From contig OZ231126.1 of assembly GCA_965153355.1 (NCBI GenBank), positions 91,326,001-91,390,000 on the forward strand: DNA of 64,000 nt, in the 5' to 3' direction. Below are positions 33,288-43,583 of this stretch, piece by piece. The notes under the pieces are model-generated. The model was not told where the DNA came from. It saw only the letters and a list, made by a program, of their open reading frames with translations, and made no database searches. The DNA comes from Flaccisagitta enflata (Eukaryota > Chaetognatha > Sagittoidea > Aphragmophora). The translations under genes and the position numbers were made by a program. The number at the start of each line of letters is the position of its first letter. Positions within the stretch are counted from its first letter, which is position 1.

Positions 33288-33631
33288 CCGTATTTCTTGT
33301 AATTAGCGCCCCGGGCGCTTTTGAAATTGAAATGAAACCTCAACGTTTTTTACCTGCAATAAGTGCCCCCTATTCACTGAAGTCTAAATAATATCTTATG
33401 AAATTTACACCTTTTGACAATTTTTTTAGAATTGAAATTAGTAAATCACTAAAAAAGAGAATATTTTGTTGTATTGCATCAAATTCTTATATGGTTTTTG
33501 CCAAACAATTGAATTTCCAGTGAATTTTCCTTGATTTTTTTCAAAAAAAAAATCACTTGTCATTAGTTCATTCAGTCTTGAAAAAGGGGGGGCGCTAATT
33601 AGAGGAGGGGCAATAAATGCAAGAAATACAG
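33288..33631. mobile_element. 344-bp TIR element (MITE) with TA target duplication
   Basis: Ends are CCGTATTTCTTGTAATTAGC on the left and the near reverse complement (CAAGAAATACAG) on the right, flanked by TA on both sides. The host sequence around it is the 90-bp exon-18 array, whose other copies show the unoccupied site. A second copy lies at 57338-57684. TA duplication and short TIRs are what Tc1/mariner-type nonautonomous elements show. No ORF. Confidence 0.8.
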
Positions 33632-33771
33632 TAATTATTTAGCATTCCCATGGGACAATTGCACCCAGATACACAGTCAGATTGATAGTCACAAGGCCAA
33701 TTGTCCTTTTTGTGATTGAATGTAATCACTTACCATTCCCATGGGACAATTGCACCCAGATACGCAGTTAG

Positions 33772-34383
33772 GTCGTGGTGCAGAGCAGCGTCAAATTTGA
33801 CAAATCGTTCTGTTCTTTGATGGAATACGCTGCTATGCAGCGGAAATATAACAAAAACTAAAGTCTTATGCATGCTTAATACTCCCTAAATTAATTCAGA
33901 AACAGTTCATTGACCAATGGTATTGATCTCGCATCGCCAAAGTCGCAGCATACTCAGTGAAACAACAGAATTCTTTAAGAAGAATTGCACGGAAAACATG
34001 AGATGTTGCCACGTAAAAAACCGAATCTGTCTCTGAATGCAAAATTTTGCATTTCTAAACACATGGCCTGTTTCTTAAAAGTGTTTAGACTGATGCCATG
34101 TTTTTCAAAATGCAAAATTTTGAATTCAGAGACAGATTCGGTTTTTTACGCGAGACATGTCAATGCACAAGAATCAATTTTCATTAAAAATCCATCAATT
34201 TCGCATCCTTTTTTCTCACATTTCCTAAGCATATGGTACAGAAAAACGTTTTCCTATGCAAAAAATTGATGATTACCAACCACAAATCCTTTATCTCAAT
34301 AAAAAATCTTTGAATATATAAAATAAAAAATATCGTATAAATTGTTTTGACATGTCAAATTTTGTATTCGTTTGCACTGTGAC
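33772..34383. mobile_element. About 612-bp fold-back element with TTAG target duplication
   Basis: Inserted in a copy of the exon-18 tandem unit: the host reads CGCAG-TTAG before and TTAG-ATTGATAGTC after. The ends GTCGTGGTGCAG and the reverse complement GTCACAGTGCAA form an imperfect TIR. Inside is a strong palindrome at about 34010-34153 around AACCGAATCTGTCTCTGAAT. No coding potential is seen. Confidence 0.7.
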
Positions 34384-34619
34384 TTAGATTGATAGTCACC
34401 AGGCCAATTGTCCTTTTGTGATTGAATGTAATCACTTACTATTCCCATGGGACAATTGCACCCAGATACGCAGTCAGATTGATAGTCACCAGGCCAATTG
34501 TCCTTTTGCAATTGAATGTAATCACTTACCATTCCCATGGGACAATTGCACCCAGATACACAGTCAGATTGATAGTCACAAGGCCGATTGTCTTTTTGCA
34601 ATTGAATGTAATCACTTAC

Positions 34620-34786
34620 CATTCCCATGGGACAATTGCACCCAGATACGCAGTCGGATTGATAGTCACAAGGCCAATTGTCCTTCTGAGGTTGAATGAG
34701 TTTGCAAGTTTGCGCGCATCCTCCGACTTTTGACTGTCCACCTCCGCGACATTCATGATACACCATACCACGATCGCATTGAATGG
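34620..34786 (-). CDS. Exon 18: TIL domain 2, first part
   Basis: It encodes CDRGMVYHECRGGG, GGCAQTCK, then KDNWPCDYQSDCVSGCNC and PMGM, the first cysteines of the second TIL domain. Phase 1 to phase 0, acceptor CATATTCAG, donor GTAAGTG. The last third of the exon together with its donor is repeated in tandem downstream with a period of 90 bp. Confidence 0.88.
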
Positions 34787-35024
34787 CTGAATATGATTGA
34801 GTTAATGGTTTTTTAGTCGTGTGCTCGCGAACCTGTTAAACGCTTTGTCTGTTGGTCCGTCTTCCGTCACACTTACCTTTTTCGGCGTTTACCGGCTTTT
34901 CTTAAAGTGACTTGTTCCCGCCCAAGTTCTCGTAAAGTCTTCTTCGTATATGCCTAATTGCTAATTGATAAGCGTGTATCCCGCCTTGTTATTTTAAGCA
35001 TCATCCTTCCTTTCACTAATTCCG

Positions 35025-35032
<8 letters not shown>

Positions 35033-35106
<74 letters not shown>

Positions 35107-35132
35107 GCATTTGCTCTCTCTCTCTCTCTTAC
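35033..35132. repeat. (CT)n microsatellite with duplicated exon 17 donor
   Basis: CT run 35033-35102, then CACCGCATTTG, a second short CT run and TACCGCATTTG, the true exon 17 edge. The 11-bp exon edge and donor are therefore duplicated. Confidence 0.9.
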
Positions 35133-35345
35133 CGCATTTGCCATCATTGACTTCTTTCCTCCATTCATAGACTTGGCTTGAATCCGCGTTTCTTTTGTTG
35201 ACACACGCTTGGGCGTAAGTGGCCAAAGCGGTGCATGGACAGTCTTCGGGTTTGTTGCCGCGTTTGATGCACGCGCAAACGTCAGACTTGCAGAACTCGT
35301 AATAAGGAGTCGGATCCACGGAATTGTGACAAAATGTAAATGGTT
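35133..35345 (-). CDS. Exon 17: C8 domain 2, main part
   Basis: It encodes FTFCHNSVDPTPYYEFC, SDVCACIKRG, DCPCTALATYAQACV and VYEWRKEVNDGKC, covering the central and C-terminal C8 cysteines. Phase 1-1. The donor region AAATGCGGTAAGAG is repeated about 30 bp downstream, separated by a (GA)n run, so two equivalent donors exist. Confidence 0.9.
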
Positions 35346-35743
35346 CTGTGACAAGAAGAAAAAGATCCAAGTGAGGATCCTCACTGGCAAAGTACTGAGC
35401 ATCGCTGTTAAGGTTATGGTTGCTCTACTTCATAGGAGTACAAGCAATCATTGAAGTAGCAAAGAAAAAAAAAACAGAAAAAAAAGAAATACCCGTTAGG
35501 AAAAAAAAGAAATTCACAAATGACTGTTGTTTAAATGTCGGTGATAAGTGTTGCATGGTCACGAAAATCCTTGCACGGAAATGGCAATGATGAGACATTA
35601 TGAGACTAAGACGGCAAGGAATCCCCATGGCCCATGACCACTGATTATGTAATCGAAAAATGGTGAGAATCATTGACGATGATCATGTTTATTTTGAAGA
35701 AGGAAAAATATGCGTATTGAAAATTCGTATCGAACGTTCTCAC

Positions 35744-35891
35744 CAGACATGAGTGCTTTGCAGACTTGTTCTGCTGCTTCGGTTCCAACTGTTGCACATG
35801 GAGCAATGAGTCTGGCAGCATCAACTTCGGGACAAGATGGATCCGTACGCCAAGCATTGCCAAAGGAGATGGCATCACTCAAAATGTCACC
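35744..35891 (-). CDS. Exon 16: start of C8 domain 2
   Basis: It encodes DAISFGNAWRTDPSC, the canonical F-G-x-x-W bridge, then ARLIAPCATVGTEAAEQVC and KALMS, the opening of the second C8 domain. Phase 0 to phase 1, acceptor TGTTCAG, donor GTGAGA. Confidence 0.88.
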
Positions 35892-36148
35892 CTGAACAAA
35901 ATAAATCGATCATTCGACTAAGCAACCAAATAATCATTCAATCAGTCAATGAATCGATCAACCAATTAAGCGATCAAGCAATCGGACAATTAGGCAATTG
36001 ATTAATCAATCAATTGATTAGATTCTCATTTTCGGTCACAGAGAGTCGTTGTCCTGTTTGCTGTCGAAACTAGTTACCAGTCCGTAGACTTTATTCGCCC
36101 AAGACAATTTCAGCAATCAATCAATCAATCAATCGATCAGTCAATTAG

Positions 36149-36768
36149 CACGCCACGGGGGAGGCTTTCATAGGTCAAGAAAAATTCTCGGTCATAATAG
36201 AGAGTGGTTTGGGCCTTAGGAAGGTTTACTTTATCACTTTATACCAAAACAAAAATTTTTTTACTTCAAAATTTTTTTTAAATGCCGTAAAATGCTCTAA
36301 AAAGCCGTAAAATTGGCATTATTGACAGTTTTTTTGGTCTGAAACTGCCGCTAAGGTAAAAAAATAGGCAAACAATGATTATCAGGCACTAAGACACATT
36401 CATGCATAAATACAGGCCAACCCATCATCGGTTAGTATCATTTTTTGCCGTAAAATGCCGTAAAAAGCCGTAAAATTTGCATTTTTGACAGTTTTTTGGG
36501 TCCAAAACCGCCACTATGGTCAAAAAATGGGCAAACAATGATTATCTGGCACTAAAACATATTCATGCATAAATACATGCTAACTCGTCATCAAAAAATG
36601 CCATTTTTACGGCTTTTTACGGCATTTTACGGCATTTTAAAAATTTTTTGAAGTAAAAAAATTTTCGTTTTAGTATGAAGTGATAAAGTAAACCTTCCTA
36701 AGGCCAAAACCACTCTCCATTATGACCGAGAATTTTTCTTGACCTATGAAAGCCTCCCCCGTGGCGTG
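36149..36768. mobile_element. 620-bp palindromic MITE, TTAG-flanked, next to exon 15 donor
   Basis: CACGCCACGGGGGAGGCTTT and about 150 bp after it recur inverted at the right end, nearly perfect (TTCTCGGTCATAAT, AAGGTTTACTTTATCACTT). TTAG at 36145-36148 and 36769-36772 is the target duplication. The core contains GCCGTAAAATGCCGTAAAA repeats in both orientations. The right end lies about 14 bp from the splice donor of exon 15. Confidence 0.85.
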
Positions 36769-36782
36769 TTAGAAAGTCTCAC

Positions 36783-37053
36783 CTCGGGTCCCATAAAGTC
36801 ATTGGCCTGTTTGTTATCAAAGGTGCCAACCAGACCATAGACTTTATTTCTCAGCGCCGAAGAGACTTTAAGCATGACTCTGGATTTCCCATCCCACGTC
36901 AAAGCCCAGTCGAGGCGAGTCTCCAACTTCAGCATCATCGGACTCGAGCCTTCGTAAGAACTCGGGTAAATGTGCAGCAAATCGGAAGCGAAAGGCAGAG
37001 CCATCTCTTGACTGTTGTACACCAGCTTGATGTGCTTCGCGGTGGAGGAAAGT
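36783..37053 (-). CDS. Exon 15: VWD2 end, CxxC motif lost
   Basis: A 271-bp exon completing VWD2: KHIKLVYNSQEMALPF, LETRLDWALTWDGKS, VMLKVSSALRNKVYG, then LVGTFDNKQANDF. In place of the usual C-G-L-C-G the sequence reads Y-G-L-V-G, so both cysteines of the motif are gone while the following calcium-loop pattern remains. The donor GTGAGA lies about 10 bp from a fold-back element. Phase 2 to phase 0. Confidence 0.9.
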
Positions 37054-37112
37054 CTAAAGGAGGAAAAAGGCGGCTGAGATGATGTAGTGAATTCATTTTT
37101 TTTATTCTTTGT

Positions 37113-37425
37113 TTCATTCATTCATTCATTCATTCATTTATTCATTCCTTCATTCATTCATTCATTCCTTCCTTCCTTCCTTCCTTCTTTCTTTTATTCA
37201 TACTATCATTCATTCATTCACTCATTCCTTCATTCATTCAATCATTCATTCACTCATTCATTCATTCATTTATTCATTCATTCATTTATTCATTCATTCA
37301 TTCATTTATTTATTTATTTATTCATTCAATCATTCATTCATCCATTCTTTCTTCCTTTCATTCATTCGCTCTATCCTTCATTCTATCATTCATTCATTCA
37401 TTCCTTCATCCATTCATTCATTCAC
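37113..37425. repeat. (ATTC)n microsatellite overlapping the exon 14 donor
   Basis: About 310 bp of ATTC/CTTC/ATTT units. On the gene strand GTGAATGAATG at its edge is the splice donor of exon 14. Confidence 0.95.
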
Positions 37426-37536
37426 CTGAAAGTATCTTGGTTGACTTGAACTTGGATATTTCTGACGCATGCGATATCGTTGTTGACTCCGCAGTTGTCA
37501 TTTTCCATCCAAATGCTAAAAGTATTCGCCTGAGGA
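37426..37536 (-). CDS. Exon 14: VWD2, second part
   Basis: It encodes ANTFSIWMENDNCG, then NDIACVRNIQVQVNQDTF, matching F-x-V-x-x-E-N-x-x-C-G...C-x-K-x-V-x-V of VWD domains. Acceptor TATTCAG was chosen over a nearer CTCAG because only it keeps the frame. The donor GTGAATGAATG is part of the (ATTC)n tract at 37113-37425. Confidence 0.85.
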
Positions 37537-37577
37537 CTGAATAAAGCAAGTTCGTCGTTAATCATCACGATTGGGAA

Positions 37578-38165
37578 CAGTACATTCCGAGCAAACCCAA
37601 CTAGAGGATAAATTTGTGATATCTTAATTTCATTTTCCTAGCTTTATTTTTGGTATCTAGGCTAATTAAAGGAGGCTTAATTCTTTGAACATATTTGGCA
37701 GTAAAAAAACATAATTCATGAAATCAAAGTCCATGAAGACTTCATATTAGAGTGTTTTAACCTAGACCATTAGATTCAGCAGAAAAGTTTCCCCAATTTC
37801 AAAAACAAAATCAGTTCAATCGGACAATTTTTTAAGTTTTTACGGCCATTTTAAGTTTTTAGGACACTTGTCCTTAAAAGACATTCGACAATTGTCCTAA
37901 AAGACTTAAAATGACTGTAAAACCTGTAAGAATTATCTGAATAAGCTGATTTTGTTTTAAAAATTAGGTAAAATCTTCTGTTGAATCTAATGGGTTAGAT
38001 TAAATCACTCTAAAATGAAGTCTTCATGGACTTTGATTTCATGAACTATATTTTTTAACTGCTATTTATATTCAAGGAAATAAACGTCCTTTAATTTGGG
38101 GAAATAAAATTAAGATAATAAAAATTTATCCTCCAGTTTTAGTCGGGTTTGCTAGGAATGTACTG
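37578..38165. mobile_element. 588-bp palindromic element with CAGTACATTCC ends
   Basis: CAGTACATTCCGAGCAAACC at the left is matched inverted at the right (GGGTTTGCTAGGAATGTACTG). Further inside, TTCATGGACTTTGATTTCAT and its complement continue the symmetry, so most of the element folds back on itself. The right end is followed by TA; the left flank is AA, a probable decayed TA. Lies in the intron between exons 13 and 14. Confidence 0.75.
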
Positions 38166-38209
38166 TAGAAAAGCGGGATCTCAAGGTTTACTTTCGATAG
38201 CTGAATATC

Positions 38210-38232
38210 AAACAACAACAACAACAACAACC

Positions 38233-38301
<69 letters not shown>

Positions 38302-38320
38302 CTAACAACAACAACAACTT
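38210..38320. repeat. (AAC)n microsatellite abutting the exon 13 donor
   Basis: About 110 bp of CAA triplets. On the gene strand the donor GTAAGTTGTTG of exon 13 blends into it. Confidence 0.95.
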
Positions 38321-38322
38321 AC

Positions 38323-38486
38323 GCTGAGCCTCTGAGATCCATAGTTTGCATGAGCACGTATTTGCATCCTCCATTGAAGTCAAAATGTGTTCCGTCAAGA
38401 GTCGTATACCAAGGATCTCCAGCAATCAACGCGGTGGAGTCACATGGATACTTCGTGCATTCCCATACGCCACCCATGCATGTGCA
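38323..38486 (-). CDS. Exon 13: TIL1-VWD2 junction
   Basis: It opens with CTCMGGVWECTKYPC, the linker that follows TIL domains, then AGDPWYTTLDGTHFDF and GGCKYVLMQTMD, the start of the second VWD domain. Starts phase 0 after GGTGTAG and ends phase 2 at GTAAGTTGTTG, a donor that merges into an (AAC)n microsatellite on the plus strand. Confidence 0.9.
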
Positions 38487-38550
38487 CTACACCGAGGATG
38501 AATATTAAGATAAGTATGACTGTATGAGTCAAAATGTTTTACGCCTATAC

Positions 38551-38613
38551 CGTACATCTCCAGCCATCACATGGATATCTCCTGCATTCCCAAACACCGC
38601 CTATGCATGTGCT
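38551..38613 (-). pseudogene. Duplicate copy of the start of exon 13 (possible 63-nt cassette exon)
   Basis: This stretch repeats the acceptor and first part of exon 13: STCIGGVWECRRYPCDGW against CTCMGGVWECTKYPCD. It has an ATGCAG acceptor and a possible GTATAG donor 63 nt later, and both phases are 0, so it could be spliced in between exons 12 and 13 without a frameshift. The first Cys is replaced by Ser. It may be a decaying tandem exon duplicate or a real alternative exon. Confidence 0.45.
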
Positions 38614-38641
38614 CTGCATCGAAGACAGAAATAAGCATGGG

Positions 38642-38775
38642 TTTTTAGGTGCCAAGCACCTCTATAACTGGCTGTGTCCGTCGGTCGGTCGGTCGGTTGA
38701 TCTGTCTGTCTGTGGGGTAACGCATTCGTTCGACGATCCACACGTCACACCTTATTGGCCTACTTGGCCTTGTTC
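38642..38775 (+). repeat. About 130-bp hairpin-headed repeat, copy 1
   Basis: Starts TTTTTAGGTGCCAAGCACC (a small hairpin), then CTATAACTGGCTGTGTCCGT, a (GGTC/GGTT)n run, ACGCATTCGTTCGACGATCC and ATTGGCCTACTTGGCCTTGT. Copies at 42096, 50127 and 53246 have the same order and orientation. Confidence 0.8.
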
Positions 38776-38999
38776 TTTAGATGGTTTGTGTCATTCACCA
38801 GAAACAAGGCCGGATACACGGCAATTCAGAAACAGTTACGCGAAAATTATCTCAATTCAAAAATATTACGGACGTACGGACCGACCGACACGTCAAAGTG
38901 AAGATTCGCGTGTCCGCGACTAAAAAAAAAATTAATTGCATTGTCTATAAACGTGCTTCGTTTGAAAGGAATGTTTTTAAGTATAAGCCAATTTCATTT

Positions 39000-39276
<277 letters not shown>

Positions 39277-39412
39277 CCACGCGTATCAATAAAAAAGACA
39301 CACTTTTGCATAGCTTACTGTGACAATAAATTTCAATAAAACTTAATAGAATTCAAGACCAATAGAAAGACCTTTGAAAATACTTTCATATAGTTTCAAA
39401 CGGGTATTTCTA

Positions 39413-41885
39413 CAGTAGATGTCGTCTAGACTTGGAAACACAGGGGAATTCATTACAGGAAGACAAATAAAGTTAGGAGAGTGATATTTGGAATATAAAC
39501 TAATCAAAAGGTGCTTTATTACCCATGGGTGTTGGTTGCCATGGAAACAAATTTCTATTTATTTACGCTAAAGTATCGATTTTTTGAGAAATTTTTTGAT
39601 GGAACATTGTTTAAAATACAATTTGCTACAACTTTCCCGCAGTATGTTCTGTAAGAATATCGCTGGTTTGGCGGTTGCTAGGGAGCATCACAGGGCTGTC
39701 ACACATAGTTACGCTCCCTAGCAACGGCTAAACGAGCAATATTCTTACAGAACATACTATGGGAAAGTTGTAGCAAATTTTAATTTAAACAATGTTCCCT
39801 AAAAAAATTTCTCAAAATATTGATCGGGTCAGTCTTCGACTTTTTGACATATTCGAGAGAAACAGGGTTTTCATTTTCTTATGCGAAAGTTGGGGCTCTC
39901 CACCGACCGATTGGGGCCTCCAATGAAATTGATAGGGTAAGTAAATTTGATAATTCTCTTTCATTTGGCGCCAAGCAGAATGCTCTACAACAAATATTTT
40001 TTGCGCTAGGATTTTTTAAAGATTTATTTATGAAAAATTCAAATGAATTTATTTATTTATTTATTTATTTATATATTTATTTATTTTTTTTTCTTCACGT
40101 AGTTAGTGATCATTTGGTATGTTGCGGCGTGCTACTGTCATATCTCTTGACGAATATAACATCATTCATAGGACTTGATATACTTAAATACATTTACAGA
40201 AAAAAAAAAAGATATACACAAATATTTGAAAAAAGAACTGAAAAACTATACATAGTGACCTCATCTCTATTCTCCATTTTTTTTAGTTTCTCTCTGTCTC
40301 TGATGATAATTTGCAAAGTGAAAGTAAAGAATCTTTGCAAACTTGTTGTTTTTTGAAAGCTTGCACAGTGACGGCCCATGAAAAAAAACTCAGGGTCCAA
40401 CATAGACATTTTAAAAAATGATGCCATAACATGGACGGAGAGGTTTATAATCAATTTGATATAAAATCCATTACATGTGATATTCTTTAACATACAAATA
40501 TCTTATACTAATACTAAAGCTTATGTGATGGTTTGTAGGCGTGTTGCACAAAAACTATAGTGAATACATATACAAACATATGAAAATATATCTCAAAACT
40601 AACTACATGCATCTAGAATTATGAATTCGATTTAACAACACTCGGATTTAGCGACCAAAATTCCCCAGTCCCTTCAAGGTTGTTAAATCGGGTTCCCACT
40701 GTATTTACATTTCTAGCTGAACATCTGGTTATCCAAAGCTATCCAGAAGGAAAATTATTTTTCACAGCTGCTCATCTGTGAGGGCGTTTTTGAGCATTTC
40801 AGCTCATTTAGCTCACTTATCTCAGTCTATTCTTTCTGATTTCACATATGATAAATAAAACTTTATGATAAATGAAACTTTAGGAAACTTTATGAAACTT
40901 TATGATCGGGAAAAAAGTCGAAGTCAGTCTTTGACTTTTTGACATATTTCATTTTTTTTTTTATTAGGAAGTTGAGGGTCTCCTAAGGGCGAATGAGCTC
41001 TCCAATGAAATTGATAGGGTAAGTAAATTTGATAATTCTCTTTCATTTGGCGCCAAGCAGAATGTTCTACAACAAATTCTTTTGGCGCTATGATTTTTTA
41101 AAGACTTATTTACGAAATATTCGAATGGAATTTTTTTCGATTTTTTACGATTTTGTGTTTGATCAATAAAGGAGTGTATTTATGTTTACTTGAGCATGCA
41201 AATACAAGAAAATATGTTTATGAGCACAGCTGCTCATCTGTGAGGGTATTTTTGAGCATTTCAGCTCATTTAGCTCACTTAGCTCAGTCTGTTCATTCTG
41301 ATTTCAAATATGATAAATAAATGAATATTTTCAAACTTGTTTACGCAAGCAAATAAAAAAACATGTCAGTGAGCAGAGCTGCTCATCTGTGAGGGCGTTT
41401 TCAAGTATTCTAGCTCATTTAGCTCATTAAGCTTGCACTTTTTCTCTGATTTTAAACAGGATAAATAAATTAATGTTTTGATTTAAGCATGCAAATACAA
41501 GAAAGCATGTCAGTGAACAAAGCTGGTTGTCTGGTTGAATCATTTTGATTATTTTAGCTCATCTAGCTCATTTGGCTCAGTCCTATTTTTTTCTGATTTT
41601 CAGTGCAGTCAATACATACAATTGCTTTTGATTTGATCTAACAAAATTTCAGTGACTGAAGATGATGAAAAGTGACCAATGCTTACAACTTTTTTCCCCA
41701 CGGCGACAGCCGCCATTATTGGTACTTTAACATGAATACATGAAAATGTGTTTCCATAGCAACCAACACCCATGGGCAACAAAGCACCTTTTTATTAGTT
41801 TATATTTCAAATATCAGTCTCTTAAGTAAATTTGTCTTCCTGTAATGAATTCCCCCGTATTTCCAAGTCTAGATGACATCTACTG
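39413..41885. mobile_element. 2.5-kb TIR element with CAGTAGATG ends and TA duplication
   Basis: Left end CAGTAGATGTCGTCTAGACT and right end CATCTACTG, with about 140 bp of inverted match that includes CCCATGGGTGTTGGTTGC. TA flanks both sides. CAGT-type termini with TA duplication are typical of Tc1/mariner-like nonautonomous elements. Inside: a second palindrome at about 39623-39785 (TTCTGTAAGAATAT and complement), direct repeats beginning GGCGCCAAGCAGAATG, and four copies of GCTGCTCATCTGTGAGGG or relatives. No transposase is recognised. Confidence 0.8.
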
Positions 41886-42095
41886 TATCTTTTTTCATTT
41901 GGAAATGGCATTAGTTTGAATAAAAACTTTGCCTTTTCATTTACAAATTCTTATATAAAAAGTGCATTTTAGTAAAATAGAGCTTCTTTTTGGAAGGCTC
42001 TAGCTCCTAAACTATTTGAAATAAAGACACGGGATTGGTCTAGATTCAAAAATGTCTAGATTCAAAAATGTTTCATCAAAAAAAAAGTCTAATCA

Positions 42096-42223
42096 TTTTT
42101 AGGTGCGACAAAGCACCTCCAAAGCTGGCTGTGTCCGTTGGTTGGTTGGTCGGTTGGTCTGTTGGGTAACGCATTCGTTCGACGATTCACACGTCGCACC
42201 TTATTGGCCTACTTGGCCTTGTT
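42096..42223 (+). repeat. About 130-bp hairpin-headed repeat, copy 2
   Basis: Head TTTTTAGGTGCGACAAAGCACC and tail TTATTGGCCTACTTGGCCTT as in the other three copies. The stem GGTGC/GCACC is intact. Confidence 0.8.
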
Positions 42224-42402
42224 TGTATTTGTTTTATTAATGAAAGGAAAGGTGCGTCTTTTTTTTTTTTTTTTTTTTTTTTTTTTGATACGCGTGGGAG
42301 GGGGGTGCTAAAACATGAGTCGTACACCTTATTTGCATAAAGTTTTTTTTAGGTTTCAATTATTGCAATCATATTGTATCTGTCTGCCTAACGCTTTTTG
42401 TG

Positions 42403-42429
42403 CGCGTGTGTGTGTGTGTGTGTGTGTGT

Positions 42430-42490
<61 letters not shown>
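42403..42490. repeat. (GT)n-(CT)n microsatellite at exon 12 donor
   Basis: GT run followed by CT run; on the gene strand the donor GTGAGGAAGAGAGCGAGAG of exon 12 leads straight into it. Confidence 0.95.
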
Positions 42491-42491
<1 letters not shown>

Positions 42492-42502
42492 CTCTTCCTC
42501 AC

Positions 42503-42741
42503 CTCCTGACAGTCATCCCAGTTCATAGTCCCACTGGGATAAGTCTTTCCTTTGTAAGTGCAAGGGCAGTCGAATTTGTTGACACATTTCTTTTCATGTT
42601 CATTCCAGACTGAGTCCTTTGGGCAGAAGCATCCGTCGATGCAAGTGTCAGAACAGTCTTGAGAGGATTCCGAATTGGCACAAGTTCGGGCACATGAACT
42701 TCCACATTCATTCCACTGCTGACCGCCGGAACACGCCTTTG
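42503..42741 (-). CDS. Exon 12: TIL domain 1
   Basis: It encodes a complete trypsin-inhibitor-like Cys-rich domain: CSGGQQWNECGSSC, RTCAN, DTCIDGCFCPKDSV, KCVNKFDCPC, then TYKGKTYPSG and DDCQE. Acceptor CAATCAG was chosen because it alone restores the frame after exon 11. The donor GTGAGGAAG runs into the (GA)n repeat at 42434-42488. Phase 1 to phase 0. Confidence 0.9.
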
Positions 42742-43583
42742 CTGATTGAGAAAGTAATGACCGATTAATATTAGTCACTTAGTCAGGTTAGTCACTTACT
42801 GTTGGGCGGGGGTGGGGCAGGGGCACTTATTGTGCAATTCAATAATCATTATCTCGTCTTTCTCTGTCTAATCGAAAAACAATTCGCTACCATTTACTGA
42901 TGTGCAACTGACTAGGCTTTGGGCGAATCATTGGACACTCATTTCGTCCGTCCCTCCGTCCGTCCCTCCGTAAAATCTTCGAACTACCGTTGTTTTCTGT
43001 CCTTTTATCGTGTTTTATGTCATTGTGAGGTACTGTACTGTACTTTACTCAGTATACTGTACTGTTGTACTGTTGTACCGTTGTACTATAGTTCTGTAGA
43101 CTGTAGTACTGTAATACTGCTCCTGCCCAACCGTTCGCAACTTTTGCCACGTCTGGGCTTTTTTAGAAGGTCAATTCATATCGATTTAAAAAAAAAAACG
43201 AATAAGGGTGTAATACGGAGGGACGGAGGGAAAGACATACACAAATGCAAGGAATCATCGTAAGACAAGATAACAAGCCCGACCGGGCAACGATGCGTCC
43301 GGGCTGCGTCTCAGCGTGTATTGATCATGTGACATATGTATGAAGAGTCAGATGGACGAACAGACGGGTGAAAGGACGCTCAAAACATGTTGGATGATCA
43401 TTTGTTTCAGTGTAGGATCTCACCGTGGCAAAAACAGCCGAGAAACGCGGTTTATGCACAGGCGTAACGGACCGACCGACGGACGGACCGACGGACGGAC
43501 GAACCCTCTTATAGAGATGCGTTCCTGACGGACACATCTAAAAAATGAATTTTTGCATCTCAATGTCCGTTGTGGTCTTGTAC

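Larger units (their letters stand above)
33038..34619 (-). repeat. Tandem array of exon-18 3' edge plus splice donor, about 90-bp unit, interrupted by two transposons
   Basis: Copies of the final part of exon 18 and its GTAAGTGATTACATTCAA donor lie immediately downstream. The marker ATTCCCATGGG starts at 34621 (exon 18 itself), 34531 and 34441, exactly 90 bp apart, and again at 33735, 33644 and 33208. A variant lies at 33129 and a decayed copy near 33045. Within 34.4-34.7 kb the units are in frame with exon 18 and free of stops, with the N-W-P-C/G-D-Y-Q-S-D-C-V-S-G-C-N-C motif repeated. The array is split by elements at 33288-33631 and 33772-34383. Confidence 0.85.

Noticed and set aside
34384-34699. 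CRISPR-like array (90-bp periodic repeat)
   Set aside because: Units are contiguous, derived from an exon edge, and have no spacers; the context is a eukaryotic gene.
42736-42741. Acceptor AAAG at 42737 for exon 12
   Set aside because: It breaks the frame after exon 11; the CAATCAG acceptor five bases upstream restores it.
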